A DNA stretch of 64,000 bases from Chimonanthus salicifolius (Eukaryota; Streptophyta; Magnoliopsida; Laurales; Calycanthaceae), in contig CM023539.1 in the NCBI GenBank assembly GCA_013350335.1, positions 34,396,631 through 34,460,630 on the forward strand, written 5' to 3'. The notes under the pieces were generated by a model, which was not told the DNA's origin, searched no databases, and was given only the letters and a program-made list of their open reading frames with translations. A program made the position numbers and the translations under genes. Below are positions 35,401-45,999 of the stretch, piece after piece; the first letter of the stretch is position 1, and each line of letters begins with the position of its first letter.

Positions 35401-38400
35401 CTGACATGGCACTATCATAAAAATAAGCTTTTGAAACCTATCACTGTCACCATTGCTAAAAAAGGTAACCTATCATGTGGGCCCCATTCATGGCTTAATA
35501 CATCTTGGTGTATATAGGAATTTCTCATATACACATGTGTGTGTATGAGTGTGTTTATATTTAAAATGGTAAGTTTTTATTTTATTGATTGGAAAAAGAA
35601 TGAGAACAACCAGAAGGAAGAAAGAAACTAAACACATCTATTTAAGGAGATGATTCTAGGGATTATTATCCTGGATCAGAAAGTAAGCCCAAATATCCCT
35701 GCCTGCTTGAAATTCAGCTTGATTAATGCCCTGGAAATCTTTAGTAATAATGGCCATGATATAACTTGATGATCAGACTGTATTTCGAAGATGTGGTGCC
35801 TCCGTTTCTATTGCCCTATCTACCAAAGGAAAGTAGGAAGGGCAAGAGCTCATACCGTACCCTAGCCGCATACACTTAAGTGTTGCTTTCCCCAGCCACT
35901 TGAACCTACATGTTGCAAAAAGCCTCAAAGAGAGAGAGCGCCTCCAATGAGTTAGGCATCACCAACTAATTCTAAAAAAAGTTAAGAAAATACTGACTGT
36001 CCTTGTTGCTATAGGGGTGATGAATGAGAAGATTGCATACTCCCTTAGCAGCATTTAGACAAAGAATGTGATGCTTGCTTCAGATTTGGTCTAGATGCTA
36101 TTTATTCTTTCTATAGTCTTGGATAAAAATTCACCATTGACAATAATTTGTAGTGCAATTGAAAGTGCTTATTATTACAAAGAAAAACTTACGGATTAAA
36201 GTCATGTTAACATCTAAAAAAATTAAAAAATAAATGAAAAAAAAACACGGTCATCGATCAACTTCTTTAGGCGGTTCACATAGTTGCATGTTCTTTGATG
36301 GCAAATGATTTGCCACTCTTGCTAAAATTTACACAGTTGTTTGATTTGCATCCATTAGCTTTAATAAATTTTAAAGCAATTCCCTTTTCTCGTGAATAGA
36401 AGAATTGGAAGTGTTATAATCATCATCATTGCCATTTTTCCACCCTTCTAGGAACCGACTTTTTGAGATATCCTCTTTCATTCCAACCTATTAAAAACTA
36501 TTACTCTTGTCACTCCAAGTTTTTAAGCTCCCTCTTCTTGTTGTGAAAGAGCATTATGATCAAAGCATCAACAATGGCTTTAATGATGATGGATGATGAA
36601 TTAGAATATGAAAAATGAAAGTTATCATAGGATTGATGGGATTATGGATGATGATGATGATGATAAAGTTAATCATAAGATTTAAATTTTCTCAATGCTG
36701 TTATAAGTTTATTATCGTGAGTTTGTTTTTATAATGTTGAATCTGGTATTTAGGAACCTTGACAAGGGGATCTTCCAACATGTGTTTGACATGTACATCA
36801 TTGAGAGTCAACATGGGGCTTAGAATTAATCAACTTCATCGAGGTAGTGAGTCTAATAAAATGGATTCTCATGCATTTTCTTTAACAAAGAAGACTTCAT
36901 GAGAGTTTTCCTTATGTAGAGTGTTAGTAGGGTCCTTGGCTTGAGAACCATATAGTGCATTCATTCTCTACTGTCACTTGATGCGAGTCATGTGCACCCC
37001 TATGTATGGTACAATGAGACCATATGGATAGATTCGTTGGAAAGATTTGTGCTAGGGTGGGACCTATAATAATCAACTTGATTGGATTGACGAAGACTTT
37101 TTTAAGGTCCCTAAGATTTATGATGTCATTAGGCATAGAGGGTATGTACACACACTGCAAGCATTCATATGTACATATATATAAACATATATATCTTGTA
37201 ATGTAGAAACAACAATATTTAAAGCATTTTGTCAGCCTATGAGAGTAGTTGGATGTTTAGGATGGTATTTCGTCATGGTAGTTAAGGCACTAGGGGCAGT
37301 GAAGGAAGCATGAATCCTAGTACCTGAGGCACATGCACATAAGTGTGTAGTAAAATCAAGTTCATGCCTTGCAACATTAATAAAACAAAATGCTATTCAT
37401 CCAAAATACCAAACTATATGAAAAATGAGGCTTTTAAATGTATCATATAAGTAATGTTATAAATATGCATGACTTATTATACATTAATTGAAGTCTCTAA
37501 TTAAATAATAGTAGCTAATAATTGATTTTAACGAGAATATTTAATTGCTATTATGGAAAAGCTAAAGACTATAGTCTTATTATAGATCTCTTTAAAAAGG
37601 GGAAAAAAGACTACCCTAGTTAAGGTGACTTAGAACTAGGTGAATCACAAATTGGTTTGGAGCCTAGGCATGTCTTTTACTACGATTTTCTTTGTGATAT
37701 TATTTAGGGGAGGAGTACTTGATGTTTGCACGTTGACATCTAATGAGAAAAATGACGATGATTGATAATAAATTGCAGTATAGTAGGTACGTGCTCATTA
37801 TTGCGACCAAATTTGGATCACATTACCATCTCAATAATGATAATACTAACAACAACAACAATAATAATCCATTAAAGACATGGATTGAGGTTATATGGCA
37901 GGACATTATGGAATATGGGATAATGAAGAAATGACTACAAATCAGGTTGAATGGGAAAACTAGAGCTCAAAAGGCCAACCCGAATAGATGGGGTAAAGCT
38001 GTAGATAATGATGATAATGGCACAATTATAAAATAGTAGCATAACAATCATTAACAAAAATAACAACACCACCACCAACAACAACAATAATAATAAATAA
38101 AGTGAGCAATGGCCAGTTTTTATGTTTGGTTACCAAATCATTCACCAGTAAGTATTGAATTCAATTACATTATTGCAAATTACGTTCGAATTATCTTCAC
38201 ATCTCTTTCTGATATTTGCTTGTTCTCAACCATGGCTACATTGCAATGGTTGTGCAAATGTTGGATTTCATACACGTGTTTTGTGCTTGAAAATGCCTAA
38301 ACAATAGGAATCATGTATTTGACTATGTACTCCAGTCAACTTGCTGCATGGACTGTTTAAAATGGGTGGAGTACCCATCTTGAAGATGTTTCTTTGTCAT

Positions 38401-41400
38401 ATTCTTTGTGATTTTTCAAGAATCCTGCTCCTATGTTAATATTATTTTCTAAGGTGAAGAAATGATATCATGTGTTTTCTTCTCTCTAAACCTTACTAAA
38501 ATATTGAAATTCTTATTAATTGATTATTTATTCTTACATCATTTTTTAGTGCTGTTTACAACTTACCTTAAATATTTGAGTCTATTTCATTGTTATGTCA
38601 AATCCATGAGTATTAGTACCTGCAGCAACAGCTGCAATAGTGGTGGCGGTGGTGTGATTGTAGCCGCAACAGCAGTACAACTTGTGGAGTGGTGGTGGTG
38701 AACCCAAAATTGTGGAGTTAAGTAGCAGTGGTGGTGGTAGCGGAAATGTAGAGTTAGAAGATCTCATTTGTGTTGATGTGGGTTTCTATTTAACACATTT
38801 AAGGTATCCTGTCCACCACAACCTGGGAATGGACTGATAGTTTGGTCGTCTTAACTCACTTAATACTTGTCCAATCAAGAAAATGTTTGTAACAGTATTC
38901 TGGTCTAGAATGTACTTCGATGCTTGTACAATTTCTCACTCAGTTACTCTGATGGGTTGTAATTGGTTTTTTGGTAGCACGTTGGGTGTCATGGAAGGTT
39001 GGTGGGATAGTCCTTTTAGGTGGAGGAAGAAATTGGCCTGGGAGACTATTTCGGTGGCAAACTTATGGTCTTTATGGACACAGGAATTTTGGGGTTTCTG
39101 AAAATAATTTACAAATAGGCTAGAGGATATTGTTGAACTCACCTAGTGGAGACTTTGTATGTGGTTAGTGATTAGTAGGAACTTTAAGGAAGTGTCCTTG
39201 TTGGACTTTTTATTAATCATGGGAGGGTTGTATGAGGGGAGGTAGAAGGGAAAGTGGGGAAAGATTGGTCTCCTCCATCAATGGGTAGGTTCAATGTGGA
39301 TGAGGCATTAAGGGGTAAAACGGGACTGGCTAGTATTGGGGGATAGTAACTCCGATGGGGGGTGGGGAGTGTTGTGCTTCTTTTTAGAATTGGTGGATGT
39401 TAGGTTTTCTAATGAGGTGGAGTTTTAGGGATTAGGAAAGTGCTGCTTATTTGGGTGCAGCATGGGGAAGGTGAGCTACTAATAGAGGGAATTCTACTAA
39501 TGCAATCAAATGGGCTAGTGGTAGGAAAAGACCACCTTGGATGCTGATACTGGTGGTAAGAGAGATTTGGGATCTTTGTTCACAAGTGGAAGTGTCTTTC
39601 AGTCATGTCAGGAGATCCTTGCATGGAATAGCGGATGTTCTAGCCAAAACAGGAGTGGATAATGAAATTGCTTCTTCTAATTTCTTGTAATTGCTATTGA
39701 TGTTCGTTGGGACTATTTGATGTAGGACACGTAGAGCATAGACCCATTTTTAGTATTTTAATAATTATTTTTATTTTTGTTCGATCCTATCTAGGATCCA
39801 GAGTCCTAGTTTTAGTAAATAAGATAGCCAAGTCGATGGCTATCTAAGTTGATATCAAAATCGTGTATTACGCGAGAAACACACGATGGATTAATAAAAT
39901 TGAATTAAGGTAGAGCCTTTTCGTATCTTCTTCCTTTCTTCTTCTCCTGTCTAGCTACATGTATATCTTCTTCTTCTTGCCTAGTTGCAGGCGTGCTTTT
40001 GCATCACTATTTATTTGGGCTGTTTTTGTATTGGCTTATGGGGATTATGGTACAAGTCTCTTACGACTATAATGTTCTTCTGTGAACTTTTTTTTTCATT
40101 AATAGAATTCCGTTGTAAATGTTTAAAAAAGGGGGTTGTTATCATGTCATAAACTTCAGATATTGAATGTCTTATGAATCAATTGCTTACTTGAGGAAAA
40201 TTTTATTTCTAGATTTTATTTCTCTGCTATTAGCTGTCTTAGTGGATCATGGATCATACAGCATGTTGAATAACTTTCGAAGAACTAAGAATTGTCTGAT
40301 GGTTCTAGTAATTAATTCATAAATATTTTAGAAGTGACCACATGACAAGATAGGAGCATGTGTTCTTCACCTGTATTAGAATTACTTACATTTGTCATTC
40401 TTTATCAGAATTTCTATTTCTTTGAACTAAAACTAATATAAACCAGTGAATCATGAGGGATTAACTAATTGAAACAAGCAAGTCTGAATGGAAACTAATA
40501 TAAACCAGTGAATCATGAGGGATTAACTAATTGAAACAAGCAAGTCTGAATGGAATCCTGATCCAAGCTCATTGCAATCTTAGCAGTTGAAGCATGCTTA
40601 TGATTGGAAAGTATGTGTCATTGAGATAATAAAAATTGGGAGTAAAATTCATTGGACTTGGTTCTCCATGAACTTAAAACCTGTTCATCATAGTTTAAAT
40701 GATTGTTATGCTTTATGTTATTTTATTTGATTCACTTTGTTGAATTGTACCTGAAACCCAACTATTGGCCAAAATCTCAATCCTGAAGTTACAGTAAAGT
40801 TGACTCTAAACATTTAATATACTCTTAGTGGATTTATCTAAAGAAAAACTTGGAGAAACTCAAAGAACTAATTGACAGTTGGGCTGCAATTAGTACCATA
40901 GTAGTCAAGCACAAGCTGCAGTGAAGGCATGAAGGGGTCTTGGAGCCCAAGGTGCAAGGTGCACGCTGCACAGCCTAGGCGTGAGCTTAATATATCTAGA
41001 CACATTTATTTTGATACGTTATAATAATGTGTGTATAGATATCACCTTGTGCCATTGTCACAGAAAAATTAATAAAATGCAACGATATTTGTCCAAAGCA
41101 CAAAAAAGTATAGGCAATTTGGCTTCAAATGTATCATATAATTAGTTTAGTATTATAAGCTAATTTTCATACAAACTATAATATCTAAAATACTTATAAT
41201 AAAAAATTCCAAAGACTTGGGTAAAGTGCTAGCCTAAGAGCTAGGCGAAGGTAAAAATAGGTCTGGAGCCTAGGTGCAACCAAGACCTGCCTTTGACTGC
41301 TATGGTTAGCATCGTTAATGCTTGGTCAAAAGAAATATTTAACAATAAAAGGTTTCGTCAAGTTTGAGTCTTGACTAAGCCTACTGAGCATTACCTTGAC

Positions 41401-44400
41401 CAAGTCATACAGTTTTGATCCTTGTCAGAGTAATTTGAAATCTGATTGAGTATTGGTTTAGTCTAATTAACTGAAGTCTTCTTGAGTTTCTAAAAAGTAA
41501 ATCCATCACCATTATGCTTCTAAACTATAACAGAGATTTGATTGGTGATTAATTTCTTGGTCTTGTACCACCTCCTTTGCTATGAGTTGTGGCCTTAGTT
41601 ACAAATTTTGTCCAAAATCTGAAATTTTGGCTGAAATATGTAAATTTTGGCCGACATTTGGAATGCAAAAATTTCAAGCCAGGATCAAAACATTTCTCCT
41701 GGCTGAAATTCGCAATGAGGTTGTGGCAGCAGCATTGGTAAGGGGTGGCTGCAATGTGCATATCCCTCTTTGAAATCCTGAAACCATTGCTAGTGACAAG
41801 TTGGCAGTGAAAATCATTACAAGGATAATAAAATTGCATATTTTCTTACAGCATAATGGTGGAATTTGCTATTATATTTTGAGTACTGGTCCTGAACCCG
41901 TAGAGAACGTTTGCTAGAGAAACATGGGGAAGTGTTTTTCTGCATCATATTGGTGGGTCCACTAGCCCAACATGAATGGAAGCTTGTGGATATTCCCTTT
42001 TTTTTTTTTTGAAAATTAAGGTTGTGGATATTCTTCTTGACCAAAAATCAGTTCTATCACCATCTACCATTTTTGGCTCCTCCAACCATTGCTATCCGTC
42101 CAAATTATGGTGACTGTTGTGGACCATAGAGCATTACCAGCTCCACCAGTCATTGCTAGCTATCCAAACTATGATGATGGTTGTGGACCATTCACCTAAA
42201 TGGTCTATGACTGCTTTAGAGTTATGGATGCAGTTGATGCTCTTGCTTTTTTTAAGTTTTAGCTGTCAGTAGGTCTGGTGGTGATACTAATCTTGACGTA
42301 GTGGTTGTTGGATCTGCAGCACAGGCAGAGGCAAGATAGAAAATAAAGATAGCAATTCTAAAATCTGATTTCCATTATGAATATTCGAATGAGGTGCTTT
42401 TCTCCTTGTACATCAAGATATGTATATATGTATATAATATAAAATAAGAGACCTAACCTAAACTAATTAGGATACTTAGATTCATTGGACTACAAGAGGC
42501 CAACAATGTTTCCTACTTGCTCTAGGACACCAACTTTAAACGAAATTAGCAAAACTAATTCTACTATCTAGAAAATAAGAATATAAAATAGTAATGAGTC
42601 CACGCATACTGTAGGGTCCTACATCAATCTACAACTAGCGAAGAGTCACTGCTGGCATTCAACTACTCATTCGTTCGTGACAACTCATCCATTGTTGTGA
42701 AAGTGGCTTATATGTTTGCCAATCAGATTGTACACATTATGGGTGTACATTCCAACACCCACGTTGTTAATTCTTTTTTTTTTTTTGACGACGGAGGACA
42801 CCAATACTCCCACCTCTCCCCAAGTATGAGTGTGTTGGGTAAACTCCGGATGCATGCAGCCCCCCCACAAGCCACGGGCATCGGGTTTACTACCGGTCTT
42901 GAACCTGAGACCTTTGGTTTCCAAGCCAAAGGAACTTCCAGTTGAGCTACCCCGTGTGGGGTTCCACACTGCTAATTCTTTCTTAACCATTCAATTTATG
43001 TTTGTCACAAGGATGGTTTAGAAGAAATTTGTTACAAATTCAATTGGAATTTGCCAAAGGGTTTTGATTTTTACACTGGGTATATTACTCAATGTACACT
43101 CAGAAGGTTTTTTATTATTTAAAAATCCTGTTTTTCCCTCGCAGCAAATGGAAGAACCTCTCTCTCAATCCCCTCTCTATCTGCCTCTTCGTCGACGAGA
43201 TCCAGGAGAACAGAGTCTCGTCTCAAACCAAATTTGGAGGAAATACATGGGAGGGGATGGATAGCAAGATGAAGATGAAGGAGCTACTGAATGATGTTTT
43301 GAAGACCAACAATTGGAAAATGAGAAAAAAAAAAAAGGAATTGGAAATCTCTCAACCAACTATATGCATGATGTCCACCTCCTAAAATCCACAATGGGAA
43401 AAGGGAGGAGGAGGATGGAGAGAGAGAGAGAGAGAGAGAGAAAACCCTACCTGTAGGCGTGAGATATAAAACCCTACCTGTAGGCGTGAGATTTTTGCCT
43501 TGTATTTATTTTTCTTCATAACACAAACACCCTAGATCAGAAAACATAGTTGAAATGAAGGATCCGAAGCACCCGGATGAAGAAATAAAAGAAAATGTCT
43601 GGCTATGGAGAGAAAAGTACCAAAAAGGGGTGGTGAGAAACCACTTTTTTCAGAAAAAAAAATTTCCTTAAAAAGAGCAACGGCCAGATGAAGTAGCCAA
43701 AGGAAAATGCGAAATTAGAAATCCCAGGTGGAAAGTGGTGAGGTGTAAGACAATGGATGCAATTCATCTTTGTCTTGCTATCCATCCCCTCTCACCCATG
43801 CATTTCCTCCAAGCTCGGTTTGAGATGAGACTTGGTTCTCCTGGAGCTCGTCGACAAGGTGGACAGAGAGGGTAGAGAGAGGCTTTTGCCGTCTTCTCTG
43901 AGGTCAAAATAGGGATTTAAAAAAAAACTTCCCTTTGTATGCTGAGTAATATATGCAGTGTAAAAATCAAAACCCTTACCAAAATGGAACCTATGAAGTA
44001 AGAATTGATGTTCGTTTATGCCTAGCACATTGAATGAGTTGCAACAAATTTTCCTTTGCTAAAGATGCATGTAGAGTCCTAGCCCATCTACAGTAAATTT
44101 TTAGTTATTGCAAATGCTACCATGTCCTTATAGTAGCGAAAAGTTTGCCAATAATGATTGATGCATTCTATATGCTTTTACTATGGTACTTCACCAAAAT
44201 TTTAGACACATAAAACATGCTTGAATTTTTTATTGAACAATAATTGGTGATAAAATCATCTGGTCATTTAAATATCTATCGTGATGCCTTTTATGATGTT
44301 ACACTTCAAACATGCTTGAATTTTTTATTCTTTTAGCATTAAAGGTGAAAAAAATCACCTGGATCATTTCATTAACTATCTGGTATCTTTTTTTGTGTTC

Positions 44401-45999
44401 ATATTCAGAGTTCTGTATGGATGTACTAATACTTATTACTCAGGTTCTAATTAGCGGTGATTTTTGTTGCTATGGATACCACTGTTGTTTTACTTTCTGG
44501 AAATGTTATAAAAAGTTATTTTGACTAGGCATAAAAATATTGTTGGGTTATGCAGTATTTCATTGATCCCAAATATCACCATCGGTTCCGGTCACGGATA
44601 GCAGTTGAGAAGTATCTTCTAACAGGAGTCATTGAAAAGCAGCAACCTAAATCAGAGAGTAATAAAGGAAAAGTCCATAGATCAAAGAAAGAAGATTCCA
44701 AGAGTACCCTCGCAGTGAGTTTAAGAATTGTTCATTTCAACATTTGCCAGTAAGTGATCAGTTGGTTCTGAAGAGACTTATTGTGTGTTTTGGCTGCTTT
44801 TTAGCTTTCTCACAGTTCTGAGCCTCCTAACAATGATATTTCTACCTTGGAGCCAATAGAGGCAAAAAGAAAAAAACGTAGATCAAGGAAAGAAGGTTCC
44901 AATCATATCAATACAGTGAGTTTAAGAATTGTTCAGTTAAAAACTTTAACACTGAGTGATCAGTTTGTTCCAAAGAGGCTTACTTGTGTTTTTCCTGCTT
45001 TTTAGCTTTCTCACAGCTCTCAGCCTCCTAACAATGATATTTCTACCTTGGAGCCAACAGAGGCAAAAAGAAAAAAACGTAGATCAAGGAAAGAAGATTC
45101 CAATTGTATTGATACAGTGAGTTTAAGAATTGTTCAGTTAAAAATTTAACAGTGAGTGATCAGTTTGTTCCAAAGAGGCTTACTTGTGTTTTTCCTGCTT
45201 TTTAGTTTTCTCACAGCTCTGAGCCTCCTAGCAATGATATTTCTACCTCGGAGCCAACAAAGGCGAAAAGAAAAAGGCGTAGATCAAGGAAAGAAGATTC
45301 CAATCATATCAATACAGTGAGTTTAAGAATTGTTCAGCTAAAAATTTAACAGTGAGTTATCAGTTTGTTCCAAAGAGGCTTATTTGTGTTTTTCCTGCTT
45401 TTTAGCTTTTAAACAGTTCTGGGCTGCCAAAGAATGGTATTTCTACCCCAAAGCCAACAGAGGCATCAAAGATTGATTTCACAAACCCGCCAACGACTGT
45501 CAGATGGACGCTAACCGGTGCTGAAGGACAAGTTTGGATACCAAATGTTGTCAATGAAGAGCCGCCTGAAACTAGTAAGAAAGCATGGGCCGCCCTTGAA
45601 TACCTCTGCAGTTGTCTTGGCAAGTTTCAAGAGAATTTTCAATCTGCCTATGTTATTGCTGCAATCTAAATTTGCAGTTATTTTGACAGTTATTCTGCTT
45701 TGCATTTTGATACAGAACAACAGATACAAAAAAGTCAACAGTCTGTTCCTCGAAGTGCTGCTGGGTTGGGAGCAGACCCTAATCAAGATGTTGAGAACAA
45801 AGAAAAAATTATTCAGCAGTCTCAAATAGAAAAAAATGCGAAAGGAGTTGAGAAACTGCAAAGGGAAAGGGGCCGGAAGAAGGGTCCAATTTTGGATCGC
45901 AACCTACTTGAGAAACTTGGGAAGGACCTGTGTAAAAAGTATCAGGATCTTCACCCAGAAGAAGACCAAATGCATATCACATCTTCCTTGAAAACCTAG
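32405..45999 (+). CDS. Methyl-CpG-binding-domain protein, seven exons
   Basis: MBD proteins are nuclear chromatin factors that read methylated CpG. Exons inferred from GT/AG sites and phase: 32405-32869, 44556-44714, 44805-44915, 45006-45116, 45206-45316, 45406-45574 and 45716-45999; total 1,410 bp, 469 residues. The MBD spans about residues 129-179 and is split exactly by intron 1: exon 1 ends RPTWLPSDWDF..VRGQGNSAGTRDR and exon 2 begins YFIDPKYHHRFRSR..VEKYLLTG, matching the family pattern LPxGW..GxxDxYYxDP.G.xFRS. Residues 1-128 are low-complexity and acidic/Pro-rich, with an (Ala-Gly)n run and an RRRR basic patch. Exons 3-5 are one exon triplicated, each carrying a basic KRKKRRSRKE-like motif that could aid nuclear import or DNA binding. 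The start was chosen because upstream in-frame codons look like leader sequence. The end may be shortened by a frameshift (see findings). Confidence 0.85.
35356..35534. mobile_element. Small palindromic element (MITE-like)
   Basis: AAGATGTATTAAGCCATG in the left half is followed about 95 bp later by its exact reverse complement CATGGCTTAATACATCTT. Outer arms (TATATATACAGTCACTTG and the inverse of GGAATTTCTCATATAC) pair less well. No target duplication could be fixed, so the limits are approximate. Confidence 0.5.
38930..40130 (+). pseudogene. L1-type LINE relic: zf-RVT/RNase H end and 3' tail, split by a solo LTR
   Basis: About 39270-39690 shows, in shifting frames, blocks of the plant LINE RNase H domain: RFNVDEALRGKTGLASIGG, NAIKWASGRKRPPWML, REIWDLCSQVEVSFSHV and IADVLAKTGVDNE. 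Upstream, 38980-39110 (LWSLWTQEFWGF) resembles the region between zf-RVT and RNase H. Downstream, ACTATTTATTTGGGC continues across the solo LTR, then comes TTCATTAATAGAATTCCG and a short A-run ending near 40130, a typical L1 3' end. Stops occur within the domain. Sense orientation relative to the host gene. Confidence 0.75.
39718..40006. mobile_element. Solo LTR (289 bp) with perfect CTATT target duplication
   Basis: It starts TGATGTAGGACACG, ends CTTTTGCATCA, and is flanked by CTATT at 39713-39717 and 40007-40011. It interrupts the 3' tail of the L1 relic, so it is the younger insertion. Family not determined; the size suits a small Copia or TRIM LTR. Confidence 0.82.
40430..40553 (+). repeat. 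Perfect or near-perfect tandem duplication of 62 bp
   Basis: Copies at 40430-40491 and 40492-40553 share AAACTAATATAAACCAGTG through AAGCAAGTCTGAATGG. No mobile-element hallmarks; likely a recent replication slip. Confidence 0.9.
40896..41305. mobile_element. MITE with 13-bp terminal inverted repeats (410 bp)
   Basis: The left end is CCATAGTAGTCAA and the right end TTGACTGCTATGG, inverted repeats with one mismatch. TTAGTA (40890-40895) and TTAGCA (41306-41311) flank it as a likely target duplication. Internal phrases such as GGAGCCTAGG recur at about 37660, where a second, more decayed member may lie (37270-37700). Confidence 0.65.
42777..42969 (-). mobile_element. tRNA-derived SINE
   Basis: On the minus strand, after CCCCACACGG, comes GTAGCTCAACTGG (A box of a polymerase III promoter) and, about 45 bp later, AGGTTCAAGACC (B box), then a GC-rich body and an A-run (the T-run at 42777-42786 on the plus strand). 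TGTTAATTCTTT on one side and TGCTAATTCTTT on the other form a likely target duplication with one mismatch. It lies antisense in intron 1 of the MBD gene. Confidence 0.75.
43059..43975. mobile_element. Terminal-inverted-repeat DNA element, 917 bp, arms of about 230 bp
   Basis: The left arm (43059-about 43290) starts GGGTTTTGATTTTTACACTG; the right arm, read inward on the minus strand from 43975, starts identically and stays similar through CTCTCTC, GTCGACGAG.TCCAGGAGAAC and GGAGGAAAT.CATGGG. Flanks TTGCCAAA (43051-43058) and TTACCAAA (43976-43983) differ at one base. The centre contains a (GA)n run at 43418-43440 and a duplicated AAAACCCTACCTGTAGGCGT unit at about 43440-43491. No transposase. 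Long arms suggest a Mutator-like MITE, but 8-bp flanks also fit hAT. Confidence 0.72.
44805..45316 (+). repeat. Tandem exon triplication in the MBD gene
   Basis: Exons 3, 4 and 5 (44805-44915, 45006-45116, 45206-45316) are each exactly 111 bp, phase 0 at both ends, and encode LSHSSEPPNNDIST..EPTEAK and K(K/R)RRSRKE(D/G)SN copies. The introns of about 90 bp between them are also near copies (GTGAGTTTAAGAATTGTTCAG at the start, TTTTTCCTGCTTTTTAG at the end). The repeat period is 200-201 bp. The tail of exon 2 and the head of exon 6 resemble the two halves of the unit. Confidence 0.9.

Larger units (their letters stand above)
32870..44555 (+). other. Giant intron 1 of the MBD gene (11,686 bp)
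   Basis: It begins with GTAATTC after an in-phase CGG codon and ends with TTATGCAG before TATTTCATTGAT; the phase-0 join restores the MBD motif. It contains an L1 relic with a nested solo LTR, at least three inverted-repeat elements, a SINE and a tandem 62-bp duplication, annotated separately. 32945-35350 and 35540-38900 hold otherwise only AT-rich DNA with short microsatellites (ATG/GAT near 36650, AAC/AAT near 37850 and 38060, GGT/GTG near 38640-38735). Confidence 0.8.

Noticed and set aside
45518..45829. 103-codon frame overlapping MBD exons 6 and 7
   Set aside because: It reads through an intron in a different frame from the spliced coding sequence; the exon phases support the other frame.
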